NCBI GenBank assembly: GCA_027483645.1
Contig: JAIXUD010000022.1
Span: 186,001-250,000 of the forward strand
Length of the DNA: 64,000 bases
Direction: 5' to 3'
Source: Sphingobacteriales bacterium
GTDB taxonomy: Bacteria > Bacteroidota > Bacteroidia > Chitinophagales > CAIOSU01
Part shown: positions 52,166 to 60,487 of the stretch, piece after piece
How the letters are laid out: each line of letters starts with the position of its first letter
Numbering within the stretch: position 1 is the first letter of the stretch
Position numbers and translations under genes: made by a program
The notes under the pieces: generated by a model
What the model was told of the DNA's origin: nothing
What the model saw: the letters and a program-made list of their open reading frames with translations, nothing else
The model's database searches: none

Positions 52166-52221
52166 GTGAATCTCGAAGAAATTGATTCAAACTTACTGAG
52201 GATGTATGCCGAGTTGGTTAA
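52166..52221 (+). repeat. 56-base direct repeat, left copy
   Basis: Matches 63707-63762 at 48 of 56 bases. Most differences are at third codon positions, and the shared reading frame encodes LEEIDSNLLRMYAELVN here against LEEIDSNLLKMDAELVN at the other copy. The frame is open from 52133 to a TAG at 52241. It looks like the end of a coding sequence whose rest is gone. Confidence 0.65.
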
Positions 52222-52577
52222 TAAAATCTTTGCTATTAGATAGCATGTTCTCGACGTCTTTTTTGCTGTAATATCTATAGATATGCAATATTGGCAACTA
52301 GCAGATGCGATGGCCGTTGCATCGTCGTCAGCAGAGGAGGAAGAGTTGTGAAAGGTGTATCGGGTTTATCCCTTAATTTGAAAAGCACTTTAACTACCCA
52401 CAAGCTACATCAGTTTACTCGCAGGCACAAAAGTACAAGGTTATCAAACCAATAATCCCCATTACAAGCGGTACATTGCCTACTACAGCTTACTTTCAGC
52501 TTTATACTAAAAAATTACCCTAATTTAAGTAGCTGTCTATACCCTTTTGAAAAGTATAAATTAAAAATTTTATAAAT

Positions 52578-52593
52578 TACCTAACATTAGGTA
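52578..52593. promoter_or_regulatory. Palindromic operator before the collagen-like gene
   Basis: TACCTAACATTAGGTA, a 16-base inverted repeat with one central mismatch, 106 bases before the start at 52700. Half-sites TACCCTAA and TTAGGGTA lie 54 bases to the left and 9 bases to the right. The same palindrome precedes the kinase and response-regulator genes. Confidence 0.6.
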
Positions 52594-52699
52594 TAGCTAT
52601 GGTTAGGGTACATAATAATTTTATTGTTTTTACTACTGTCAACCCTTTAGGGCACCTCTGCGCAAAATGATACCTCCAAAGTTAACACCAACTTACATC

Positions 52700-54220
52700 A
52701 TGAAACTATTTACTACCGCTTCATTTCTTGTAGCAGCGCTGCTGCTCTGTTCATTAGGGTCAGTAGCACAAGCACCCCAGGCCTTCAACTACCAAGCCGT
52801 GGTGCGCAACGCCGCGGGGCAGGTGGTGGCCAACCAAGTTGTGGCCATACGCACCAGTATTGTTGACGGCAGTGCCACCGGCACGGTGGTATACACCGAA
52901 ACCCACCAGCCTACTACCAATGCCTATGGCTTGGTTACCCTTGCGGTGGGCAATGGCACTGCTACTTTAGGCAACTTTGCAACCATTGCCTGGGGAAGCG
53001 CAACCAAGTACTTAAAGGTAGAGGTAGATGTAAACGGCGGTAGCGCATACATTGATATGGGCACTACCCAATTGCTGAGCGTACCCTATGCATTGTATGC
53101 CGAAACCAGTGGCAATGCTGGTGGTGCTACCGGCCCAACCGGGCCTACTGGTGCTGCGGGCATACCTGGCGCAACGGGTGCCACAGGGGCTACTGGTGCT
53201 ACGGGTGCAACAGGCTCGTTTACCCCAACAGGTACCAATGGCCTTACCATAAGGCATAATGGTACTAGCTGGGTTTCAACATCGTTTTTGTTTAATACTG
53301 GCAGCCGTATTGGCATCAACACCACAACACCGGTTGCTGGGCTGCATGTACAAGATAGTAGTGTATTGTTTTTTAGGCCGGGAGTTATACCGTTCACCAT
53401 TACCGAGGACCCCCCAGTAAGCGCGGCTGGCCGCAAAATGTTTTGGTACTCCCAACTTGCGGCGTTTAGGGCAGGATATGTTGACGGTACACAATGGAGC
53501 TCAGGTAACATTGGAGCATACTCAACTGCATTCGGGGTAAACACCAGGGCCAGTGGATTTGCTTCTTTTGCAATCGGCACTGAAACTACGGCCAGTGGGC
53601 AATATTCTTTTGCCAGCGGAAATGCAACCACGGCCAATGGACTGAGCTCTTTTGCAAGCGGAGAGTTAACAACTGCCAGTGGGAATGGTTCTTTCACAAG
53701 CGGATATGCATCCTTGGCCAGTGGCTCGTTCTCTTTTACAAGCGGAATTCGAACAACTGCCCCAAGCTACGCAGAAGTAGCTATTGGCACCTACAACACC
53801 ACCTATACTCCAAGTAGCAATAGTGCTAGTATCGGCACGGATAGGGCTTTTGTGATAGGCAACGGATTAAGTGGTGGTACTTCAAGGAGCGATGCATTTA
53901 CCGTTTTAAAGTCTGGCGATGTAAAGATTGGCAATAAGGGTACCTTTTTCACCAATATGCAAGAAGGGGAGATAAGTGCAGGCTCTAGCACCTCAGTAAC
54001 TAAAGATATAACCATTACTTTCCCTAATTCGGGCTTTAACAGTGGCACTCCCGTTAGGCTTATAGTGCAAGCGGTAAACGAGCAGGCAGGTTTTTTTGAT
54101 GAGTTCGTGGTAACGGTGCGGTCCATTTCAAACCTAATAGCAGTAGTCAGGATAAGGCGGTTGGATGTATCAAGTGGCTGGTCGCAAAACCTAAAACTGC
54201 AATGGATGGCATGGCAGTAG
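52700..54220 (+). CDS. Surface protein with collagen-like and YadA-head repeats
   Basis: A 506-residue exported protein with a signal peptide (to about residue 24). It then has the N-terminal domain common in Bacteroidota surface proteins (PQAFNYQAVVRNAAGQVV, ending TQLLSVPYALYAETSG), a collagen-like G-x-y stretch of GATGPTG and GATGATG triplets (about residues 141-170), and a linker. A left-handed YadA/Hep_Hag-type head follows, of about seven 14-residue repeats (ASGFASFAIGTETT, ASGQYSFASGNATT, and so on). The C-terminal 110 residues are beta-rich. The build suggests a trimeric stalk and head that binds outside the cell. There is no T9SS domain and no YadA anchor, so how it is fixed to the cell is unclear. 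The start at 52700 places the signal peptide first. Confidence 0.88.
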   Translation: MKLFTTASFLVAALLLCSLGSVAQAPQAFNYQAVVRNAAGQVVANQVVAIRTSIVDGSATGTVVYTETHQPTTNAYGLVTLAVGNGTATLGNFATIAWGSATKYLKVEVDVNGGSAYIDMGTTQLLSVPYALYAETSGNAGGATGPTGPTGAAGIPGATGATGATGATGATGSFTPTGTNGLTIRHNGTSWVSTSFLFNTGSRIGINTTTPVAGLHVQDSSVLFFRPGVIPFTITEDPPVSAAGRKMFWYSQLAAFRAGYVDGTQWSSGNIGAYSTAFGVNTRASGFASFAIGTETTASGQYSFASGNATTANGLSSFASGELTTASGNGSFTSGYASLASGSFSFTSGIRTTAPSYAEVAIGTYNTTYTPSSNSASIGTDRAFVIGNGLSGGTSRSDAFTVLKSGDVKIGNKGTFFTNMQEGEISAGSSTSVTKDITITFPNSGFNSGTPVRLIVQAVNEQAGFFDEFVVTVRSISNLIAVVRIRRLDVSSGWSQNLKLQWMAWQ

Positions 54221-54312
54221 AACATTGCAATTGCAAGCAATTTACACCAATAGCAAAGCGCTTTTTCAAACTTTAAACCATCTTTTTTAAAACCTCCAAA
54301 ACCAAACCTACA

Positions 54313-54897
54313 ATGAAAACCACTTATTCCTTCTTCTTGTTTACTGCAATCCTTACCGTATTGCTCTTTTCCTCAGCTTGCGAAAAAGAAGGCCCTGCTG
54401 GCCCTCCAGGAGCGGATGGTATTAATGGTACCACTGGTACTAATGGTATGGATGGTGAAGACGGTAATGCTAATGTGCAATTATTTCTTTTTGAAGCCGA
54501 TAATGTATTTAGCCCGCCAACCTACGGTAAAAAATACGAGCACCCGAATTTCAACCAAGGTCTTATCGATTCTAGCTTAGTATTGGTTTATTGGCAAATT
54601 GATGCAGGTCTTGCTCCAGGTTCTTGGAGATTGGTAGGCACCAATCTTGGTACCGAATATTCTACTAGGTGGAATTGGGTAGACAGTGTCCCATTTACAG
54701 GCGCAGCGGCTGGGTTTTTTATTGAAATAGACAATGCTAGTGCTGACGGTGAATATGTAAGCGCACCTTCAGGGTTAAATGTTACCTGGGACAAAGTAAA
54801 ATTCATTATTGCTCCTGCCAATGTATTTGTAGGCAAGCGTGAAGTGGACTTTACCAATTACGAAGAAACGATGCTACAACTTGGCTTGCAGCCATAA
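54313..54897 (+). CDS. Collagen-like lipoprotein
   Basis: A 194-residue lipoprotein with lipobox LFSSAC (Cys near residue 23), then ten Gly-x-y triplets (EGPAGPPGADGINGTTGTNG and onward) directly after the anchor, and a beta-rich C-terminal domain of about 140 residues. The same order (lipid anchor, short collagen-like stalk, domain starting NVQLFLFEAD) is common in unnamed Bacteroidota lipoproteins. The short stalk probably trimerises and lifts the domain from the membrane. It is 92 bases downstream of the other collagen-like gene and likely on the same transcript. Confidence 0.85.
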   Translation: MKTTYSFFLFTAILTVLLFSSACEKEGPAGPPGADGINGTTGTNGMDGEDGNANVQLFLFEADNVFSPPTYGKKYEHPNFNQGLIDSSLVLVYWQIDAGLAPGSWRLVGTNLGTEYSTRWNWVDSVPFTGAAAGFFIEIDNASADGEYVSAPSGLNVTWDKVKFIIAPANVFVGKREVDFTNYEETMLQLGLQP

Positions 54898-54908
54898 AAC
54901 CCTGCTCC

Positions 54909-55163
54909 ATGAAGTATCTATTGTACATACTATTTCCGCTCATGTAAGTAGCTACCTGTTGCAGCGACGATGAGGACGACAACCCCACCTTGCAAGAGAT
55001 AACGCTCGATTGCAAGAGCATAACCGCTGATAGGATATTGGATAGGGCAATCTACTTAGTAGATTGCCCTAACACCATCACCAACGACGCTTTGCTTACC
55101 ATAGCCGCTGCTTCGGTCAATACCTTTGCTGATAATGCATTAGGCACTTTTAAATTTAACTAA
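54909..55163 (+). pseudogene. Truncated, nonsense-bearing copy of the beta-helix lipoprotein gene
   Basis: From an ATG at 54909 the frame has a TAA after 12 codons (54945-54947) and is then open to 55161-55163. The part after the stop reads CCSDDEDDNPTLQEITLDC then ITADRILDRAIYLVDC and ITNDALLTIAAAS. This follows the N-terminus of the intact 420-residue lipoprotein at 59076-60338 (LETLTLDC, ITADKTLKKAIYIVDC, VTNDAILTIDAGS). The match ends at about residue 84, so the fragment has lost over 330 residues, and the stop lies inside the signal peptide just before the lipobox. Confidence 0.85.
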
Positions 55164-55177
55164 ATCCGATTTGCCGT

Positions 55178-56062
55178 ATGCTTAAAATATGCCTTATATG
55201 GTCTATAATCTTTGTGAGTTGTGCTGTCCTAGCTGGCGACGGTGCTTCGGCGAAGGATGAGAAACACACTATAACCACACCTTACTACCGACCGCTTTTC
55301 CCCGTAAAAAAGCCTGCGGATTATGGCACAAGCTACCAAACCTATACCGGCTGGATGCCCCGTATAGGGCTTATTGTAGCCGCGCCCCGTAGCGATTTCA
55401 AGGCTACATCGGGTAGTTATGCAGGTGGTTTCACCTTGGGGTTTAGTTACCAGCCTTGGCAAAAAGCCCCTGTGAGTTTTGGCTTTGATGGCGGGTTGAT
55501 GTGGTATGGGTACAATGTAAAGGATATATCGCCGGTTATTGAAATCACCTCGGGTGGGGTGGTGGTAGACCGTATAGTGCTAGAAATGGAAATGCAGCTA
55601 CAAAACCGCATGTGGCCTATGCTAGGGCATATGGAGGTATGGGCACCCACGCCGGTAGCACAACCCTTTGTGGGTGCTTATGGTGGCATGAATATGCTTA
55701 CTACCGTAACCCGAATTATGGACCGCACGGGCAACAATATCTTCTCTGACGAGGATAGCGATTTGATACTGCGCAAAACCAACAAACTATCGGCCACTTG
55801 GGCGGCTGGTGTTGGCGGTGGCTTAAGGGTAGACCTTACGCATAGTGCCATGCTCGACCTAATGGCCGTATACATGTGGGGTGGCAGGGCCAAATACTAC
55901 GATGCCGATGACACTGAAAGTTGGGACATCAGATATGCGGGTACCTTATCCAATTATAACCCAGCCACCTTGAGCAAAGATGACCTGCAAATAGGCATTG
56001 ACCCCAAACAATCAACTACCGACATGCTATTTTTTCAATTGAAACTAGTGGTTCGAATTTAA
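55178..56062 (+). CDS. Outer-membrane beta-barrel protein
   Basis: A 294-residue protein with a signal peptide (to about residue 25), then a stretch of amphipathic strands with aromatic girdle residues and Gly-rich turns (PRIGLIVAAPRSDFKATSG, FGFDGGLMWYGYNV, FVGAYGGMNMLTTV, AAGVGGGLRVDLTHSAMLDLMAVYMWGG), ending in the hydrophobic strand FFQLKLVVRI. This fits an eight- to ten-stranded outer-membrane barrel. No family is recognised. It lies between the pseudogene and the membrane-protein operon on the same strand, 19 bases before the latter. Confidence 0.8.
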   Translation: MLKICLIWSIIFVSCAVLAGDGASAKDEKHTITTPYYRPLFPVKKPADYGTSYQTYTGWMPRIGLIVAAPRSDFKATSGSYAGGFTLGFSYQPWQKAPVSFGFDGGLMWYGYNVKDISPVIEITSGGVVVDRIVLEMEMQLQNRMWPMLGHMEVWAPTPVAQPFVGAYGGMNMLTTVTRIMDRTGNNIFSDEDSDLILRKTNKLSATWAAGVGGGLRVDLTHSAMLDLMAVYMWGGRAKYYDADDTESWDIRYAGTLSNYNPATLSKDDLQIGIDPKQSTTDMLFFQLKLVVRI

Positions 56063-56081
56063 CCACAGCTATCTCCAAACT

Positions 56082-57008
56082 ATGTCAACCAATCCATTTA
56101 CAAATGCACAAGAACCCGTTGAAGACCCACGCGGATGGCGCAAGGGTGGCCGAAACACCTGGTTTTTTATAGCCCTGGCGCTAATGGTAGGCGGATGGTT
56201 TTTCTTTATATCAAAGTATGTTGTATCGGGCGCTAGCTCAATCAACAAAGATTTTACCTCGGCATATTTGATGGGTGACCCATGGAACGGAAAAATAGTA
56301 TATATGAATACTACCACGGCCATGACTTGGGAGTTTGGTATATATGATACCAAAACCGAAACCTACAACAACTTTGCTACCTACAAAATTAATTTAGATC
56401 CCCATTATGACTTTCACTTTATCGGCGACAATAAGGTGGTGCTGGCAGATTATGATGGCAGTTACCCAGTAACATTTTATTTTGACAATGAAGGCAAAGT
56501 AATCCGCACCATCAATAGCGCTGATTTTAACCTTGAACAATCGGGCGGAAATTATTATCGGAAACAACCTCGGGATGATTATTGCTTGGGTATTGGTGAT
56601 GATGGATATGAGAACAACGAAATAGGATTGGATGCACCCAGCCTTAAGGCTATGGGGGTAACTGATTTTAAAGGTTTTGCAGGCCTTGACTACAGCTATT
56701 GGGTATCAGACAACTACGCTCGCAAACGCATAGCAAACGCCGCTGGAGATCGTTTGGTTTTAGTTGAAATGCTAAACCAAACATCCAGCAACAGTACTAC
56801 CAGCTTTTTTGCCCTTATTGACAGCAGTAACATAAAAATGAAGCTAACCGGCTACCCGGATAATATGTTTAGCGGAGCTGGATATTTGCACGGGCATGCA
56901 CTTAACGGTAGGCAGGTGGACGCGGATCATTTCATCTGCCTTACCCGAGATAAAGTGCTGAGAGTACAAATATCCACTTGCAAAATTGAGGAGCTAGCAA
57001 CATGGTAA
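56082..57008 (+). CDS. Single-pass membrane protein, operon gene 1, unknown function
   Basis: A 308-residue protein with a cytoplasmic 25-residue start (PVEDPRGWRKGGRN), one membrane helix (about 27-47) and a large outer domain. That domain has beta-propeller-like strands (IVYMNTTTAMTWEFGIYD, KVVLADYDGSYPVTFYFD, DRLVLVEMLNQTSS). It lacks known motifs. Its stop overlaps the start of the next gene by seven bases. It opens a tight set of four genes running to 58943 with gaps of 7 and 3 bases, which indicates a single complex or pathway. I do not recognise the set. Confidence 0.75.
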   Translation: MSTNPFTNAQEPVEDPRGWRKGGRNTWFFIALALMVGGWFFFISKYVVSGASSINKDFTSAYLMGDPWNGKIVYMNTTTAMTWEFGIYDTKTETYNNFATYKINLDPHYDFHFIGDNKVVLADYDGSYPVTFYFDNEGKVIRTINSADFNLEQSGGNYYRKQPRDDYCLGIGDDGYENNEIGLDAPSLKAMGVTDFKGFAGLDYSYWVSDNYARKRIANAAGDRLVLVEMLNQTSSNSTTSFFALIDSSNIKMKLTGYPDNMFSGAGYLHGHALNGRQVDADHFICLTRDKVLRVQISTCKIEELATW

Positions 57009-57571
57009 ACTTAAGTAAAGCGAGAGATTTTGCACTTACGGTATCGCTTGCTGTAGCAAAACAGCGGCTAGCGAGCATTGCTAATGCTGAACCTATGGGA
57101 AAGGACGGCATTTCAAACCCTTTCAAGGGGAAGCTGCTGCATAATGGAACCGTTGCTTCACTTACCGAACCTGCCAGAACCATAAAGGACAAATACATTG
57201 AAGTAGAGCTGCGCGAATCGGAAAACGAAACCTGGGTGCGGATAACCGTTGGCCCTACCAAAACGGCACTCGCAATTTTTGCCCTACTGCTAGCCATCGC
57301 CCCATTGGCGCTTGTATTAGGAAGCCAGCTATTGGGCTATTCAATTCCTTTGCTTATAATTTTGCCTTACATCCACTTTTTAGGTTACGGAAATCAACGC
57401 CAAAAGGTAGGTATGTTAATCGACCCGCTATATTTTAACAGCCCTGCCGTGTTAGCGGCATCAAGCAAAAGTATATTATCGATAGCAACTTTTACCAACA
57501 ATGCCTTTATGTGGATTGGGATAGCAACTGCTATAGGAGTTATTGCTTGGGCTGCATTCCGAATGTTATAA
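57002..57571 (+). CDS. Membrane protein, operon gene 2, unknown function
   Basis: A 189-residue protein: a soluble N-terminal part of about 85 residues (KDKYIEVELRESENETWVRI) and about four hydrophobic segments (roughly 87-106, 110-128, 145-160 and 168-188). No conserved motif is known to me. It overlaps gene 1 by seven bases and precedes gene 3 by seven bases. Confidence 0.7.
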   Translation: MVNLSKARDFALTVSLAVAKQRLASIANAEPMGKDGISNPFKGKLLHNGTVASLTEPARTIKDKYIEVELRESENETWVRITVGPTKTALAIFALLLAIAPLALVLGSQLLGYSIPLLIILPYIHFLGYGNQRQKVGMLIDPLYFNSPAVLAASSKSILSIATFTNNAFMWIGIATAIGVIAWAAFRML

Positions 57572-57578
57572 CACTACC

Positions 57579-57914
57579 ATGTCGAAAGTAACAATTTTAG
57601 GTATCATTTGGGTGTTTATGGTCATAGCCACGGTTATTGGCCTTTCCGTGTACGGTTCGCTTGTCGGCTCCGACCCTATGGCATTCTTGCGCAACGGCAA
57701 AGGGGGTCTGTTAATAAGCGGTGGCATTATGTTTGGCTCAGTTTTGATGATGCTAGGCGGTATTTTCAATAACAATAAATATTACAAATTGCTTACCCCA
57801 ACTAAAAAAGACCTTAATGCTGAGCAACGAGCATACTTTGAGGGGTTATTAGCCAATAATGAGCTAAACCCAGAAGAGAGAAAGGCTATTGAACGCAAAC
57901 TAAGTGAACTGTAA
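57579..57914 (+). CDS. Small membrane protein, operon gene 3, unknown function
   Basis: The start at 57579 (MSKVTILGIIWVFMVI) gives 111 residues: two hydrophobic helices (about 6-26 and 44-63) and a charged helical C-terminus (TKKDLNAEQRAYFEGLL...NPEERKAIERKLSEL) that looks cytoplasmic. A longer frame starting 12 codons upstream would overlap gene 2, so I reject it. Confidence 0.72.
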   Translation: MSKVTILGIIWVFMVIATVIGLSVYGSLVGSDPMAFLRNGKGGLLISGGIMFGSVLMMLGGIFNNNKYYKLLTPTKKDLNAEQRAYFEGLLANNELNPEERKAIERKLSEL

Positions 57915-57917
57915 AAA

Positions 57918-58943
57918 ATGCAGCAAACAAATAACCAGCTTGGTAATGGCAATATAGGCAAATTGCCTACCGATGGCTATCAAGTGCTGTTGGCTCAACA
58001 CAGAGCCAGTAGAAAGAGCCTTGACAAATTGGTTGATGCGGGTATAATGCCCGGCAAGATGACCAAACAGGGCACGATTTGGAAATTTGGTAGTTGGATT
58101 TACGTAGTAGGCATGTTGCCGCTATGTTTTACAGTGCTATGGGTAGTGGCTATATTCACAGGTATAGCAGATAAGATATCTTTAAGCTGGAACAGTTTTA
58201 TATATGACAACCCACAAGCCGGCAAATTTGCGGCTATATTTATTTCGATAGGGGCAGTAGGTTTGCTGGCCTTAATGATGTTTGGTCCGCTAATGAAGCT
58301 TGGTATTATTTCCTTTAACCGGAAAAAAGAGCCCAGCCTGGAGGAGCAGGAAGCCGATATGCAAAAGTGGTTTTTCGAACTCCCAATGCGCACGTTTAGT
58401 GGGTATAATACGATGGTTCTTATTCCTATTTCAATAACATCGGTTCTCTTAGGTATCGTTGTGTCATTGATGAAGCCTATTATCGGCACCATTATCATCG
58501 CTACCGTATTGCTGGTAGTTGTATTTTGGTGGTATTGGCAGCGGGTATCAAGACCATACTTTGGTTTTAAACAGAGCGGAGCGGTATTTGCCAAATACGC
58601 TAATAGCTCATGGGAACTTCAACTTACCGATTGCCGAAGTGTAGCTATGGCCTATGCCGACTCAAGCTACTTCAGTGTATGGTACGATCGCCCATTTTTA
58701 AGGGGTGTAGTACAAGCCGCTGGGGCAACATCGTTGTTTCCATTTAGGTTAATCTTTGAGCTTAACACCGGAGATACCAAAAACTTGGTTATCTACAATG
58801 CCAAGTTTGACAACAACGAGCACATCAATGCACAAGAGGTTGAAATTTTGGTAGCTCAAAAATTGAACTCATTGGGCTTTCATATTCAGCTGCATTACCA
58901 AGATAATAACATAGCCGGTTGGACTGCTATACCCAAACTATAA
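57918..58943 (+). CDS. Multi-pass membrane protein, operon gene 4, unknown function
   Basis: A 341-residue protein with a cytoplasmic N-terminus of about 55 residues (VLLAQHRASRKSLDKLVDAG), four hydrophobic helices (about 60-82, 106-128, 163-182 and 185-205), and a soluble C-terminal domain of about 130 residues (WELQLTDCRSVAMAYADSSY, RLIFELNTGDTKNLVIYN). The strand pattern of the latter could be PH-like, but I would not assign a family. It starts three bases after gene 3 and ends the operon; the next gene is on the other strand. Confidence 0.72.
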   Translation: MQQTNNQLGNGNIGKLPTDGYQVLLAQHRASRKSLDKLVDAGIMPGKMTKQGTIWKFGSWIYVVGMLPLCFTVLWVVAIFTGIADKISLSWNSFIYDNPQAGKFAAIFISIGAVGLLALMMFGPLMKLGIISFNRKKEPSLEEQEADMQKWFFELPMRTFSGYNTMVLIPISITSVLLGIVVSLMKPIIGTIIIATVLLVVVFWWYWQRVSRPYFGFKQSGAVFAKYANSSWELQLTDCRSVAMAYADSSYFSVWYDRPFLRGVVQAAGATSLFPFRLIFELNTGDTKNLVIYNAKFDNNEHINAQEVEILVAQKLNSLGFHIQLHYQDNNIAGWTAIPKL

Positions 58944-59075
58944 AGCTATTTAAAGGCATTGTTAGCCAGTATGGCGTTTTACCATTATCAACTTTAGCAG
59001 CACCGTTAAATAATAATTTTTCGCTTAAAGGCTAGCTATAATTGATTTTTGGTACTAGGCTTTTATTAGGATAAA

Positions 59076-60338
59076 TTATTGGCATAAATAGTTTCCACTG
59101 CTGTTATCCTCAAATTGATTGTTGACCATAAGTGCAGTGTAAACATCATTGCTATTAGCCGGACAATTAGTGGCAACGTCATTAATGAAAGAAGATACAT
59201 AGTGCTCATAAATAAAAAACCCATACCCAGCTGAGTGGCTAATGCGGCTATTTTTTATGCTTAACCTAACTTGGTTGTTGATACCTTTAGCGCAAACAAT
59301 CGAATTTTGGACATCACTAGCATGTTTGGCACCTCCGCCATATTCAATTATACAATACTCCAACTTGTTTAATGGGCTATTGGTATCTTCAAAAAACAGT
59401 TGGCCCCAATAGCCAGCCACTTGCTGCTTGCCAGTAATAGTTATCTTTTGTGTTGCGGTACCGGTTGCGTTAAGCGTGCCACCGGTTTTTATTAGCAATA
59501 TACGTTCAGTTCCCATCACTAATTTCACGCCGGGCTCTACGGTGGCGGCTACATTATCAATAATGTAGAGCTTGACGCCATTATCATCAAAAAGCAAGTA
59601 GGGCACATTAAGTTTAGGGATGGTAAAGTCAGTGCTAACTTGATTCACCAAAATTTTCACATAGCTGTTTAATGAATCGCCATAGTTATTATTGGCCGGT
59701 ATGTTACCTATTTCCGACCAATAAGTAACCAATGGAAACGCGTTATCGGCGAACACATTACTTTCAAAGTCGTCTAGTATCGAAGTCTTTCCTAAGTGAA
59801 CTCCAGCCCCGGCACTATACTTTATAGTTGAGTTGGTCATATTCAACCTGCCGATAGCATTCACATAGTAGGCGGTAGCGTATCCGTAATCGCCGACCGA
59901 AATTAAGGCACCTGAGGCAGCGCCGCCGTAACTAAAATCGCAATAAGCGAACTGATTGTTGTTGGTGTTACTAAATATTTTCAACCCCTTCCAAGAGCCC
60001 GGCACATCTTGTTTACCCGTAAAAGTGATGCGCTTGTCGCTTGCCCCAAGGGCTTTAATGCCACCGCCGTTGGTAGTTTTAAAGCCTCCGCTAGTGCCAA
60101 ATTTGAAAATACTGCCTGCGTCAATTGTAAGTATGGCGTCGTTGGTAACAAGCACTTCGCAATCCACTATATAGATGGCCTTTTTTAGGGTTTTATCAGC
60201 AGTTATATTGGTACAATCCAGCGTTAACGTTTCCAAATCGTCGTCAATCCTATTGTCATCAGCCTCGTTGCAACTAAACGATAGGGTGAGTAAGGCAAAT
60301 AGAAAAAATAATTTACACTGTCGTTGTATGGCTATCAT
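59076..60338 (-). CDS. Lipoprotein with right-handed parallel beta-helix repeats
   Basis: A 420-residue lipoprotein (lipobox LSFSC near residue 23) with an acidic spacer and then two long copies of a beta-helix module. Each carries GGxxxAxGxxxxxITxTGKQxVxGxWxxL and, some 30 residues later, YCxxxYGG (IKALGASDKRITFTGKQDV / GTLNATGTATQKITITGKQQV; YCDFSYGGAA / YCIIEYGGGA). Parallel beta-helices often bind or cut polysaccharides, but no catalytic triad is evident. It is divergent from the histidine kinase gene and shares the 60339-60487 control region with the palindrome. The pseudogene at 54909-55163 is a second, decayed copy of its N-terminus. Confidence 0.83.
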   Translation of the reverse strand: MIAIQRQCKLFFLFALLTLSFSCNEADDNRIDDDLETLTLDCTNITADKTLKKAIYIVDCEVLVTNDAILTIDAGSIFKFGTSGGFKTTNGGGIKALGASDKRITFTGKQDVPGSWKGLKIFSNTNNNQFAYCDFSYGGAASGALISVGDYGYATAYYVNAIGRLNMTNSTIKYSAGAGVHLGKTSILDDFESNVFADNAFPLVTYWSEIGNIPANNNYGDSLNSYVKILVNQVSTDFTIPKLNVPYLLFDDNGVKLYIIDNVAATVEPGVKLVMGTERILLIKTGGTLNATGTATQKITITGKQQVAGYWGQLFFEDTNSPLNKLEYCIIEYGGGAKHASDVQNSIVCAKGINNQVRLSIKNSRISHSAGYGFFIYEHYVSSFINDVATNCPANSNDVYTALMVNNQFEDNSSGNYLCQ

Positions 60339-60433
60339 CGCTTTATTTATATTAACTGTTAGAGCGGTTATCGTTCAATATTTATCGGGGGCATTTAGAG
60401 GATTAAATTTAAATTAACTATACTCGCATATAA

Positions 60434-60449
60434 TACCTAAGATTAGGGA
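60434..60449. promoter_or_regulatory. Palindromic operator between the beta-helix gene and the kinase gene
   Basis: TACCTAAGATTAGGGA, two mismatches from the perfect palindrome at 62611, 39 bases before the kinase start and 96 bases before the divergent lipoprotein start. Confidence 0.5.
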
Positions 60450-60487
60450 TTTCTAGGCCTCGTTTTGTTTGGAATTTTATGTAGCAT

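Larger units (their letters stand above)
51857..52699. other. 843-base gene-poor region before the accessory segment
   Basis: It holds a hairpin (52104-52130), one copy of the 56-base direct repeat (52166-52221) with a 25-codon frame to 52243, two half-sites TACCCTAA (52516-52523) and TTAGGGTA (52603-52610) and the palindrome at 52578-52593. From about 52500 the sequence is strongly A/T-rich, as in a promoter region. I see no convincing gene on either strand. Confidence 0.6.
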
